From: Streptomyces mobaraensis | GTDB taxonomy: Bacteria > Actinomycetota > Actinomycetes > Streptomycetales > Streptomycetaceae | Length of the DNA: 64,000 bases | NCBI RefSeq assembly: GCF_020099395.1 | Contig: NZ_CP083590.1 | Coordinates: forward strand, 5,022,001-5,086,000 | Reading direction: 5' to 3' | Shown: positions 9,755-17,470 of the stretch, piece by piece | Numbering within the stretch: position 1 is the first letter of the stretch | Layout: the number at the start of each line of letters is the position of its first letter | The notes under the pieces: generated by a model | The model's input: only the letters and a program-made list of their open reading frames with translations | Told to the model about the DNA's origin: nothing | The model's database searches: none | Translations under genes and position numbers: made by a program

Positions 9755-9960
9755 GTTGCCCCGGCCCCGCCCTTTCACCGTTTCTTGCAGGGGCTGCGCC
9801 CCCGCACCCCCGAAGCGCCCTGCGGGCGCTGTCCTCAAACGCCGGACGGGCTGATTCCAGCCCGTCCGGCGTTTGAGGACGAGCGGCGGAGCCGCGACAA
9901 GGGGGTCTGGGGCGCAGCCCCAGGAAGCGGCGAAGGGGCGGGACCGGGGCGCACCCCCCG
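9755..9960. repeat. Dispersed palindromic repeat, copy B (gap 9633-9962)
   Basis: The 330-bp gap between the regulator stop and the wecB start holds no gene. It contains a perfect 23-bp inverted repeat with a 4-nt loop (9831-9853 / 9858-9880), flanked by the arms shared with the other copies. A second small hairpin (CGGGAC-TTTC-GTCCCG, 9735-9750) lies nearer wecB. The wecB promoter must be in 9633-9735, but I cannot place it. Confidence 0.75.
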
Positions 9961-9962
9961 CC

Positions 9963-10643
9963 CTACGTCCGGTACCGGTACCCCAGCCCCCGCACGGCCT
10001 CCACCGGATCCGCCGCCTCGTCCCCCGCCGCCTGCCGCAGCTTGCGCCGCAACCGCAGGACGGCGAACTTCACGCGTTCGCGGCCCGTGGCCGCGTGGTC
10101 GTCCCAGACGCGGTCGAGGAGCTGCTCGGTGGTGATGACGCGGCCGCGGTTGCGGACGAGGATCTGGAGGAGGCGGTACTCGATGTCGCTGAGGCGGGCC
10201 TCCTGGCCCTGCCAGACGGCGGAGCGGCGTTCGGGGACGAGGCGGAGGCCGTCGTCGAAGGACTCGCCGGCCCAGCGGGCGGGGGCGGCGCGGCGGAGCA
10301 GGGCCTCGACGCGGGCGAGGAGCTCCTCGTTGCCGAAGGGCTTGGGGAGGTAGTCGTCGGCGCCGGAGCGCAGGCCGCGTACGCGGTCGGTTTCGGCGCC
10401 GCGTGCGGTGAGCAGGAGGACGGGGAGGTCGCTGAGGTCGCGGGTGCGTTCCAGGACCTCCCAGCCGTCGAGCTCGGGCAGCCCGATGTCGAGGATCACC
10501 AGGGCGGGCCGTTCGGCGAAGAGGAGCCGTAGTGCCTCGCGGCCGTCGTCGGCGGGGATCACGGTGTGGCCGGCGCGTTCGAGCAGGACGCGCAGGGCGA
10601 GGGCGAGGTCGGGGTCGTCCTCGACGACGAGGATGCGGGTCAC
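9963..10643 (-). CDS. OmpR-family response regulator
   Basis: This 226-residue two-domain regulator has a receiver domain with the acidic pocket VVEDDPD (D9, D10), phospho-acceptor D52 in LVILDIGLPELDGW, LLLTARG and the conserved Lys in LPKPFG. A linker leads to a winged-helix DNA-binding domain (DIEYRLLQILVRNRGRVITTEQLL ... GLGYRY). The start GTG 10643 overlaps the stop of the upstream kinase by 4 nt (GTGA), so the two are translationally coupled and form a cognate pair. Targets are unknown. The neighbouring wecB operon or the divergent folC gene are possible by position only. Confidence 0.93.
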   Translation of the reverse strand: MTRILVVEDDPDLALALRVLLERAGHTVIPADDGREALRLLFAERPALVILDIGLPELDGWEVLERTRDLSDLPVLLLTARGAETDRVRGLRSGADDYLPKPFGNEELLARVEALLRRAAPARWAGESFDDGLRLVPERRSAVWQGQEARLSDIEYRLLQILVRNRGRVITTEQLLDRVWDDHAATGRERVKFAVLRLRRKLRQAAGDEAADPVEAVRGLGYRYRT

Positions 10644-11785
10644 GGTACGTCCTCCTCGATCACGCCCGGCGGGCCCGCGACCGGGAGGACGACGCGGAAG
10701 ACCGCGCCCTCGCCCTCCGTACCGCCCGCGGTGAGCGTGCCGCCGTGCAGTTCGACGAGGGTGCGGCCGATGGCCAGGCCGAGGCCGGTGCCGGGGTAGC
10801 CGCCGGAGCGGGCGTTGGCGGCGCGGACGAAGCCGGTGAAGATCTCCTCGCGGGCGGCCTCGGGTATGCCGATGCCGGTGTCGGCGACCTCGATCTCCCA
10901 GTGGTCGCCGTGCGGCGCGGCGGTGACGGTGATCCGGCCGTCGGGCGGGGTGAACTTGGCGGCGTTCTCCAGCAGGTTCCCGAGGACGTGCCGGAGGCGG
11001 TGGCGGTCGCCGCGCAGCGGGGGTCCGGGGGTGCAGTGCAGGGTGGTGAAGACCGGTCCCGGGCCGCCCGACGGGACGCAGAGGGACTCCAGGACGGCGT
11101 CGCGCAGCATGTCCGGCACGTCCACCCAGCCGAACTCCAGCTCCGGCCCGGTGGCCCGCATCCGGGTGGTGAACAGCAGGTCGGCGATGACCCGCTGCAT
11201 TCGTTCGCCGTTGCGGCGGATGGCGTCCGCGAAGGCCCGCTGCTGGTCGGTGAGGGGGCCGAACGCCGGGTCGACGAGGAGCTCGCCGAAGCTGATGACG
11301 GTGGTGAGCGGGGTGCGGAGCTCGTGGGAGGCGGCGGCGGTGAAGGCGTTGCGCTGCCGGGCCAGCTCGGTCAGGGCGACGTTGTCCCGTTCGAGATCGT
11401 GTTCGCGGCGTTTGCGGTCGGTGATGTCGGTGAAGAACCAGAGGGCGCCGAGGTAGGTGCCGCCGTGACGCAGGGGCTCCACCTCGCGGCGGACGATGCG
11501 CCCGTCGGCGAGCGGGATCTCGGCTTCCCGGTGGACGGGCCGGCGGGCCAGGATCTCGCCGGGGCTGCCGGTGCCGGTGTAGCCGGGGGCGAAGTGGGCG
11601 CGGACGAGGGGGACGACCGGGCGCATCGGGGCGCCGCGGGAGAGGTCGACCCGCCCTTCGAGATCGAACATGCGGGCGAAGCGGCGGTTGACGGCGAGGA
11701 TCTCGTCGGCGGGGCTCTGCAGCAGGGCGCCGGCGGGCAGGGCCTCCAGGACGGCCTGGAGCAGATCACGGTCCTCGGAGGCCAT
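10640..11785 (-). CDS. Soluble PAS-domain sensor histidine kinase
   Basis: This 381-residue kinase starts at ATG 11785. No transmembrane segment is present, so it senses a cytoplasmic signal. The N-terminal ~125 residues form a PAS domain (EALPAGALLQSPADEILAVNRRFARMF ... PAC-like LGALWFFTDITDRK). The dimerisation domain has the phospho-acceptor His154 in AAASHELRTPL. The ATPase domain has the N box (LLENAAKF), G1 (DTGIGI) and G2 (GTGLGLAI). The frame is open far upstream of 11785, but that stretch is antisense to folC and is not coding. It is first in a two-gene operon with the response regulator and divergent from folC across 162 bp. Confidence 0.9.
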   Translation of the reverse strand: MASEDRDLLQAVLEALPAGALLQSPADEILAVNRRFARMFDLEGRVDLSRGAPMRPVVPLVRAHFAPGYTGTGSPGEILARRPVHREAEIPLADGRIVRREVEPLRHGGTYLGALWFFTDITDRKRREHDLERDNVALTELARQRNAFTAAASHELRTPLTTVISFGELLVDPAFGPLTDQQRAFADAIRRNGERMQRVIADLLFTTRMRATGPELEFGWVDVPDMLRDAVLESLCVPSGGPGPVFTTLHCTPGPPLRGDRHRLRHVLGNLLENAAKFTPPDGRITVTAAPHGDHWEIEVADTGIGIPEAAREEIFTGFVRAANARSGGYPGTGLGLAIGRTLVELHGGTLTAGGTEGEGAVFRVVLPVAGPPGVIEEDVP

Positions 11786-11934
11786 GTTTCTCACCCGCTC
11801 CCACGGACGTCCCCGGCGAATCCCTCCGCAATCCAACGAAATCCGCACTAAAACCGTAGGGCAAAGCGGAACATAACGCTCCCGCAGCGCCGCCCGCCCC
11901 CCGGCCCCTGCCCCGGCGCACCGTCCCGGCTCCG

Positions 11935-11940
11935 TAGACT
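11935..11940 (+). promoter_or_regulatory. -10 box of a leaderless folC promoter
   Basis: TAGACT ends 7 nt before the GTG at 11948, so the transcript should begin at the start codon. No Shine-Dalgarno sequence is present in between. Confidence 0.6.
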
Positions 11941-11947
11941 GGGCGGC

Positions 11948-13498
11948 GTGAGCGAGCGCCCCCAGAACGACGACCACGACGACCTCGGCGAGAAGAGATC
12001 CGGCGGACCCGACGGTGCCGACCGTTTCGAGGAGATCGTCGACGCCGAGACCACCCGAGACCCCGACCTGGCGGTGATCGAGGCCGGCAGCCGCACCCTG
12101 CGCGCCCAGGCCGGCCCGCCGCAGGGCGACGGCATCCCCGCGCGCCCCGCCGACCCCGAGGTCGAGCGGGCGCTGCGCGAGGTGGAGGCCGAGCTCGCGG
12201 GCCGCTGGGGCGAGACCAAGCTCGATCCGTCGCTGGAGCGCATCCGGAAGCTGATGGACGTCCTGGGCCAGCCCCAGCACGCGTACCCGTCCATCCACAT
12301 CACCGGCACCAACGGCAAGACCAGCACCGCCCGCATGATCGAGGCCCTGCTGAGCGCCTTCGACCTGCGCACCGGCCGCTACACCAGCCCGCACGTGCAG
12401 ACCTACCTGGAGCGGATCAGCCTGGACGGCGCGCCGATCAGCGCCGAGCGGTTCGTCGAGACGTACCGGGACATCGAGCCCTATGTGCGGATGGTCGACG
12501 AGCGCGAGGAATTCCGCCTCTCCTTCTTCGAGGTGCTCACCGGCATGGCCTTCGCCGCCTTCGCCGACGCCCCGGTGGACGTCGCGGTGGTCGAGGTCGG
12601 CATGGGCGGCACCTGGGACGCGACCAACGTCGTGGACGGCACGGTCGCCGTGGTCACGCCGATAAGCCTCGACCACACCGACCGCCTCGGCTCGACGCCC
12701 GGGGAGATCGCCCTGGAGAAGGCCGGGATCATCAAGCAGGACGCCACCGTCGTCCTCGCCCAGCAGCCGGTGGACGCCGCCCAGGCGCTGCTCAAGCGCG
12801 CCGTCGAGGTGGACGCCACGGTCGCCCGCGAGGGCATGGAGTTCGGCGTCGTCGCCCGCGAGGTCGCGGTCGGCGGCCAGCTCCTCACCCTGCGCGGCCT
12901 CGGCGGCGAGTACCCCGAGGTCTTCCTCCCGCTGTACGGCGCCCACCAGGCGCACAACGCCGCCGTGGCGCTGGCGGCGGTCGAGGCGTTCTTCGGCATC
13001 GGCTCTCAGCACGCCCGCACCCTGGACCTCGACGTGGTCCGCCGCGCCTTCGCCTCCGTCACCTCGCCGGGCCGGATGGAGGTCGTCCGCCGCAGCCCCA
13101 CGGTCGTCCTGGACGCCGCCCACAACCCGGCGGGCGCCCGGGCCGCGGCCGAGACGGTCACCGAGGCGTTCGGCTTCAGCAGGCTGATCGGCGTCGTGGG
13201 CACCAGCGCCGACAAGGACGTGCGTGGGGTGCTGGAGGCGTTCGAGCCGGTCTTCGCCGAGATCGTCGTCACCCGCAACTCCACCGACCGCTCGATGGAC
13301 GTCGACGAGCTGGCCGCGCTCGCCGTCGAGGTCTTCGGCGAGGAGCGGGTCCAGGTGGAGCCGCGGCTGGACGACGCCCTGGAGGCGGCGATCACGCTCG
13401 CCGAGGAGGAGGGCGAGTACGCCGGCGCCGGCGTACTGGTGACCGGCTCGGTCTTCACGGTGGGCGACGCCCGCCTGCTGCTGCTCGGGAGGGACTGA
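11948..13498 (+). CDS. folC: Bifunctional folylpolyglutamate synthase / dihydrofolate synthase
   Basis: FolC adds glutamate to folates, and in most bacteria also to dihydropteroate. The 516-residue protein has a Mur-ligase fold: the P-loop ITGTNGKTSTARM near residue 120, the Mg-binding segment SLDHTDRLG, and LDAAHNPAGARAA in the C-terminal domain. The first ~65 residues are an acidic extension poor in motifs; the enzyme proper begins near PEVERALREVEAEL. GTG 11948 is supported by a -10 box at leaderless distance. It is followed 2 bp later by a DUF4233 membrane protein, and then ndk. This folC-DUF4233-ndk order is a conserved actinobacterial arrangement. Confidence 0.95.
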   Translation: MSERPQNDDHDDLGEKRSGGPDGADRFEEIVDAETTRDPDLAVIEAGSRTLRAQAGPPQGDGIPARPADPEVERALREVEAELAGRWGETKLDPSLERIRKLMDVLGQPQHAYPSIHITGTNGKTSTARMIEALLSAFDLRTGRYTSPHVQTYLERISLDGAPISAERFVETYRDIEPYVRMVDEREEFRLSFFEVLTGMAFAAFADAPVDVAVVEVGMGGTWDATNVVDGTVAVVTPISLDHTDRLGSTPGEIALEKAGIIKQDATVVLAQQPVDAAQALLKRAVEVDATVAREGMEFGVVAREVAVGGQLLTLRGLGGEYPEVFLPLYGAHQAHNAAVALAAVEAFFGIGSQHARTLDLDVVRRAFASVTSPGRMEVVRRSPTVVLDAAHNPAGARAAAETVTEAFGFSRLIGVVGTSADKDVRGVLEAFEPVFAEIVVTRNSTDRSMDVDELAALAVEVFGEERVQVEPRLDDALEAAITLAEEEGEYAGAGVLVTGSVFTVGDARLLLLGRD

Positions 13499-13500
13499 CC

Positions 13501-13842
13501 ATGCGGACGCTGTGCGCGAGCACCCTGATCGGTGAATTCTTCATCATCGGCTTCGCCGGGCTGGTGGCCATGAAGGACGAGGACCTGTCCACCGGGACGG
13601 TCTGGGCGGTCAGCGGGACGGCGATGCTGCTCAGCGTGGTGCTGTGCGGGATGATCACCCGTCCCGGCGGGGTGCAGCTCGGCTGGCTGCTCCAGGTCGG
13701 GCTGGTCGCGAGCGGCTTCGTGGTGCCGCTGATGTTCGCCCTGGGGCTGGTCTTCGGCGCCCTGTGGTGGGCGTCGGTGCACTTCGGCCGGAAGATCGAC
13801 GCGGCGAAGGCGCGGTTCGCGGCGGAGGCCGAGGCGTCGTAG
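13501..13842 (+). CDS. DUF4233-type four-helix membrane protein
   Basis: This 113-residue protein starts at ATG 13501, two nucleotides after the folC stop, so it is co-translated with folC. It has three to four hydrophobic segments (LIGEFFIIGFAGLVAM, VWAVSGTAMLLSVVLCGM, LLQVGLVASGFVVPLMFALGLVF) and a short charged tail (AKARFAAEAEAS). Such small membrane proteins sit beside folC across actinobacteria. No biochemical role is known to me, and none is visible in the sequence. Confidence 0.85.
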   Translation: MRTLCASTLIGEFFIIGFAGLVAMKDEDLSTGTVWAVSGTAMLLSVVLCGMITRPGGVQLGWLLQVGLVASGFVVPLMFALGLVFGALWWASVHFGRKIDAAKARFAAEAEAS

Positions 13843-13948
13843 CGGTACGCGTCACCGCGGGGCGGCCGGCCCGTACCGGGTGACGGCGGGCCCCCGCACC
13901 CCTGTACCCTCTGGCCCCACACACACGATCTTCGCAAGGAGCCGCAGT

Positions 13949-14362
13949 ATGAGCCAGCGCACCCTCGTCCTCCTCAAGCCCGACGCGGTCGCCCGCAAGC
14001 TCGTGGGCGAGATCATCGCCCGCATCGAGCGGAAGGCGAACTGGACGATCAGCGCGCTGGAGCTGCGCACCCTGGACCGTGCCGTCCTCGAACAGCACTA
14101 CGCCGAGCACGTCGGCCGTGACTTCTACGAGCCGCTGATGGGCTTTATGTCCTCCGGTCCGGTCGTCGCCATGGTCGTCGAGGGCGAGCGCGTCATCGAG
14201 GGCGTCCGGGCGCTGGCGGGACCGACCGACCCGATTTCGGCCGCCCCGGGTTCCATCCGTGGTGACTTCGGCACCATCACGCGCGAGAACCTCATCCATG
14301 CCTCGGACTCGGTGGAGTCCGCCGAGCGGGAAATCAAGATTTTCTTTCCCGACCACGGCTGA
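13949..14362 (+). CDS. ndk: Nucleoside diphosphate kinase
   Basis: Ndk transfers the gamma-phosphate from ATP to other NDPs through a phospho-histidine. The 137-residue protein is of standard length, with TLVLLKPDAVARKLVGEI at the N-terminus, the Kpn-loop region and the active-site motif NLIHASDS containing the catalytic His. ATG 13949 follows AAGGAG (13936-13941) at good spacing. Further in-frame codons upstream to 13880 are not needed. A -10-like TACCCT at 13905-13910 gives a leader of about 32 nt, so unlike its neighbours this gene is translated from a normal ribosome binding site. Confidence 0.96.
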   Translation: MSQRTLVLLKPDAVARKLVGEIIARIERKANWTISALELRTLDRAVLEQHYAEHVGRDFYEPLMGFMSSGPVVAMVVEGERVIEGVRALAGPTDPISAAPGSIRGDFGTITRENLIHASDSVESAEREIKIFFPDHG

Positions 14363-14394
14363 TACCGGATCAGGCCGGCTCCCATTCTGATCAG

Positions 14395-14421
14395 GGGCGA
14401 CCGATTTCTTTTCGGTCGCCC
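14395..14421 (+). terminator. Terminator hairpin after ndk
   Basis: A perfect 10-bp stem (GGGCGACCGA / TCGGTCGCCC) with a 7-nt T-rich loop lies 33 bp after the ndk stop. It has almost no T tail, as is common in Streptomyces. It separates ndk from the mre cluster. Confidence 0.7.
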
Positions 14422-14545
14422 TCTGACATATGCGTGGCGATCGGGGGAACCTCTCACTCCGACACGACGTCACCATTACCGGGGAGGGCTCGCGTTCCGC
14501 CGACAATGGCGGAGCAGCTGTCGCGTCGCTTTCCGTCGGCGAGAC

Positions 14546-14551
14546 TACGAT
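14546..14551 (+). promoter_or_regulatory. Candidate -10 box for the mre operon
   Basis: TACGAT lies 82 bp before the mreB ATG. No good -35 is seen. It is the best -10 match in the 271-bp gap after ndk; otherwise the gap holds only the ndk terminator. Confidence 0.35.
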
Positions 14552-14633
14552 GAGAGCTTCCGCGCCCCGCAGCGCACCACCTGCCGACCTCACGTAAGCA
14601 ATCGCTCAAGCTGGGAAGGCCAGACGTATCCTC

Positions 14634-15665
14634 ATGGGGAACAACATGTCGTTCATCGGCCGTGACATGGCTGTCGACCTCGGGACTGCCAACACGCTGG
14701 TGTACGTCAGAGGCCGCGGGATCGTCCTCAACGAACCGTCCGTCGTCGCCATCAATACGAACACGGGCGGCATCCTGGCGGTCGGCGCCGAGGCGAAGAA
14801 GATGATCGGGCGCACGCCCGGCAACATCGTGGCGGTCCGCCCCCTGAAGGACGGCGTCATCGCCGACTTCGAGATCACCGAGCGGATGCTCCGCTACTTC
14901 ATCCTCAAAATCCACAAGCGCCGCTGGATGGCCCGCCCGCGCGTGGTCGTCTGCGTCCCCTCCGGCATCACCGGCGTCGAGCGGCGCGCGGTGATCGAGG
15001 CCAGCACCCAGGCCGGCGCCCGGCAGGTGCACATCATCGAGGAGCCCATGGCCGCCGCGATCGGCTCGGGCCTCCCGGTCCACGAGGCCACCGGCAACAT
15101 GGTCGTCGACATCGGCGGCGGCACCACCGAGGTCGCGGTGATCTCCCTCGGCGGCATCGTCACCGCGCAGTCGATCCGGGTCGCGGGCGACGAGCTGGAC
15201 AACGCGATCATCCAGCACATCAAGAAGGAGTACAGCCTCCTGCTGGGCGAGCGCACCGCCGAGCAGATCAAGATCACTATCGGGTCGGCCTACGACCTGG
15301 AGCAGGACGAGCACACCGAGATCCGCGGCCGGGACCTGGTCAGCGGTCTGCCCAAGACCGTCGTCATCTCCGCCGCCGAGGTCCGCAAGGCCATCGAGGA
15401 ACCGGTCAACTCCATCGTCGACGCGGTGAAGACCACCCTCGACAAGTGCCCGCCCGAGCTCTCCGGCGATGTCATGGACCGCGGCATCGTGCTCACCGGC
15501 GGCGGCGCCCTGCTGCGCGGCCTGGACGAGCGGCTGCGCCGCGAGACCGGCATGCCGATCCACATCGCCGAGGACCCGCTGGACTCCGTCGCGCTCGGCT
15601 CCGGCAAGTGCGTGGAGGAGTTCGAGGCCCTCCAGCAGGTGCTGGACGCACAGCCCCGCAGGTGA
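14634..15665 (+). CDS. mreB: Rod-shape determining actin homologue MreB
   Basis: MreB is an actin-like ATPase that forms membrane-associated filaments. In Streptomyces it is needed for spore-wall integrity and not for hyphal tip growth (established for S. coelicolor). The 343-residue protein has the phosphate-1 motif [13 protein letters not shown], phosphate-2 [13 protein letters not shown], and the adenosine motif [15 protein letters not shown]. The N-terminus MSFIGRDM is the amphipathic, membrane-binding type. ATG 14634 is used; ATG 14646 (MSFIGRD) four codons later is possible. First gene of the mreBCD-PBP2-rodA cluster. Confidence 0.96.
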   Translation: MGNNMSFIGRDMAVDLGTANTLVYVRGRGIVLNEPSVVAINTNTGGILAVGAEAKKMIGRTPGNIVAVRPLKDGVIADFEITERMLRYFILKIHKRRWMARPRVVVCVPSGITGVERRAVIEASTQAGARQVHIIEEPMAAAIGSGLPVHEATGNMVVDIGGGTTEVAVISLGGIVTAQSIRVAGDELDNAIIQHIKKEYSLLLGERTAEQIKITIGSAYDLEQDEHTEIRGRDLVSGLPKTVVISAAEVRKAIEEPVNSIVDAVKTTLDKCPPELSGDVMDRGIVLTGGGALLRGLDERLRRETGMPIHIAEDPLDSVALGSGKCVEEFEALQQVLDAQPRR

Positions 15666-15779
15666 CCCGCCCCCGGCACCGCCGCCCGGCGGAAACAACC
15701 TGATATACAGGCAGAACGCTGCTGCCGGTGACCGGCGTCCGCCCGGCCCGCCGGTCACAGGAGACCCGACGAGAAGGGC

Positions 15780-16724
15780 ATGCCGCCGCACGTGAGGGAC
15801 ACACGAGAGAGCCGGCTGCTGTTGGTACTGCTGATCGCCGTCGCGTTCGCGCTGATCACGGTCGACATCCGGGGCGGCGACCGGTCCCCGCTCGACGGCG
15901 CCCGGCGCGCCGCCGCCACCGCCTTCGGGCCGGTGGAGAAGGGCGTCGCCGGGATCGTCGACCCGGTCGCCGACGCGGTCGCCGCCGTCCGTGACTCGGG
16001 CGGCCGCAGCGACCGGATCACCCGGCTGGAGCGCGAGAACACCGCCCTCAAGCAGCGGCTCGGCAGCGACGACCGCAACAACGCCCGGGTCCGCGAGCTC
16101 GACAAGATGCTCGGCACCGCCGGGCGCGGACAGTACGGCATCAAGGGCGCCCAGGTCATCGCCATAGGAGCGGCCCAGGGCTTCTCCTGGACCGTCACCA
16201 TCGACCTCGGCAGCAACGACGGCGTCAAGCGCGACATGACCGTCCTCAACGGGGACGGGCTCGTCGGCCGCGTCACCACCGTCGGCCCGTCCACCTCGAC
16301 CGTCCTCCTCGTCACCGACCCCAAGTTCACCGTCGGCACCCGGCTGGAGAAGAGTGGCGAGATCGGTTTCGCGGGCGGTCAGGGGGACAGCAGCCTGCGC
16401 GTGGAGCTGCTCAACGGCAAGGCCGCCGTCCGCCCCGGCGACCGCCTGGTCACCTTCGGGTCCAGCAAGGACAAGCCGTTCGTGCCCGGCGTCCCCGTCG
16501 GCGAGGTCGTCCGCGTCGAGCCCTCCGGGGGCCGGCTCACCCGCACCCTCCAGGTGCGGCCCTTCGTCGGGTTCAGCAAGCTCGACCTGGTCGGCGTCGT
16601 CGTCGAACCGCCCAAGGCCGACCCGCGCGACAGCGTGCTGCCGCCCAAGCCCGAGGCCTCCAAGCCCACGCCCACGGTGACCGTCACGGCCACCCCGACG
16701 CCGAGCGCCGAACCCAGGGACTGA
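15780..16724 (+). CDS. mreC: Rod-shape determining protein MreC
   Basis: MreC links MreB to the periplasmic peptidoglycan machinery. The 314-residue bitopic protein has a transmembrane helix near 10-33 (LLLVLLIAVAFALITVDI), a coiled coil (RITRLERENTALKQRLG, about 80-105) and a beta-barrel domain with GFSWTVTIDLGSNDGV and GLVGRVTTVGPSTSTVLLV. The last ~30 residues are a Pro/Thr-rich tail. ATG 15780 follows GAGAAGG; GTG 15792, which would start at VRDTRESRL, is an alternative. 114 bp separates it from mreB, and mreD follows after 4 bp. Confidence 0.94.
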   Translation: MPPHVRDTRESRLLLVLLIAVAFALITVDIRGGDRSPLDGARRAAATAFGPVEKGVAGIVDPVADAVAAVRDSGGRSDRITRLERENTALKQRLGSDDRNNARVRELDKMLGTAGRGQYGIKGAQVIAIGAAQGFSWTVTIDLGSNDGVKRDMTVLNGDGLVGRVTTVGPSTSTVLLVTDPKFTVGTRLEKSGEIGFAGGQGDSSLRVELLNGKAAVRPGDRLVTFGSSKDKPFVPGVPVGEVVRVEPSGGRLTRTLQVRPFVGFSKLDLVGVVVEPPKADPRDSVLPPKPEASKPTPTVTVTATPTPSAEPRD

Positions 16725-16728
16725 CCCC

Positions 16729-17418
16729 ATGCCCATGCGCCTGAACCGGATCCTGCTCTCGACCGCGCTGGTGGTGGTGGCCCTCGTCCTCCAGGTGAGC
16801 GTCTTCGCCCGGCTCCATCTGCCCGGCGCCGTCCCCGACCTGCTGCTCCTCGTCGTCGTCGCCCTCGGCCTGGTCTACGGGCACACCGGCGGTGCCCTGG
16901 TCGGCTTCGGCGCGGGCCTGCTCGCCGACCTCGCCCCGCCCGCCGACCACGCGACCGGCCGCTACGCGCTGGTGCTGTGCGTCGTCGGCTACCTGGTCGG
17001 CCTCGCCCGGCCGGAGACCGGGCGGCTGCGCTCGGCCACCGTGCCGCTGCTCGTCGTCCTCGGCGCGGCCGTCGTCTCCACCCTGCTCTACGCGGGCGTC
17101 GGCGCCCTGGTCGGGGACACCGCCGCCCGGCACGTCGGCCTCACCGGGCTGCTGCTCACCGCCGCCCTCTACGACCTGCTGCTGGCGCCCTTCACCGTGC
17201 CGCTGATCATGGCGCTGGCCCGGCGGGCCGAGAACGACCCGCTCACCGGCGAGGGCGCCACCGCCGTCGCGGCCGGCGAGGGCGCGTACGGCCGCATGTC
17301 CGGCCTGGGCGGACGCGGGCGCGGCAAGGGGCTGGGCGGCCTTCAGGTCCGCGGAACGCGGCTGTCACGGGGGGCGCGGGGGTCGCGGAGCAAGTGGAAG
17401 GGCGGCAAGCACCTGTGA
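16729..17418 (+). CDS. mreD: Rod-shape determining protein MreD
   Basis: This 229-residue integral membrane protein of the MreBCD complex has five to six hydrophobic segments (ILLSTALVVVALVLQVSVF, LLLLVVVALGLVYGHTGGALVGFGAGLLADL, ALVLCVVGYLVGL, and so on). The GFGAGLLADLAPP segment is the conserved MreD loop. The last ~55 residues are a Gly/Arg/Lys-rich cytoplasmic tail (GLGGRGRGKGLGG ... RSKWKGGKH), which is longer than in rod-shaped bacteria and may bind phospholipid or RNA. It is 4 bp after mreC and 52 bp before the PBP2 gene. Confidence 0.92.
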   Translation: MPMRLNRILLSTALVVVALVLQVSVFARLHLPGAVPDLLLLVVVALGLVYGHTGGALVGFGAGLLADLAPPADHATGRYALVLCVVGYLVGLARPETGRLRSATVPLLVVLGAAVVSTLLYAGVGALVGDTAARHVGLTGLLLTAALYDLLLAPFTVPLIMALARRAENDPLTGEGATAVAAGEGAYGRMSGLGGRGRGKGLGGLQVRGTRLSRGARGSRSKWKGGKHL

Positions 17419-17470
17419 CAGCCGATCCGTTCGCGCGCCGCCGGCCGGACCGATCCCGAGGAGCCGCCCG

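Noticed and set aside
11786..13123. Upstream extension of the histidine kinase frame
   Set aside because: Antisense to folC; the PAS domain begins right after ATG 11785 and the extension has no domain.
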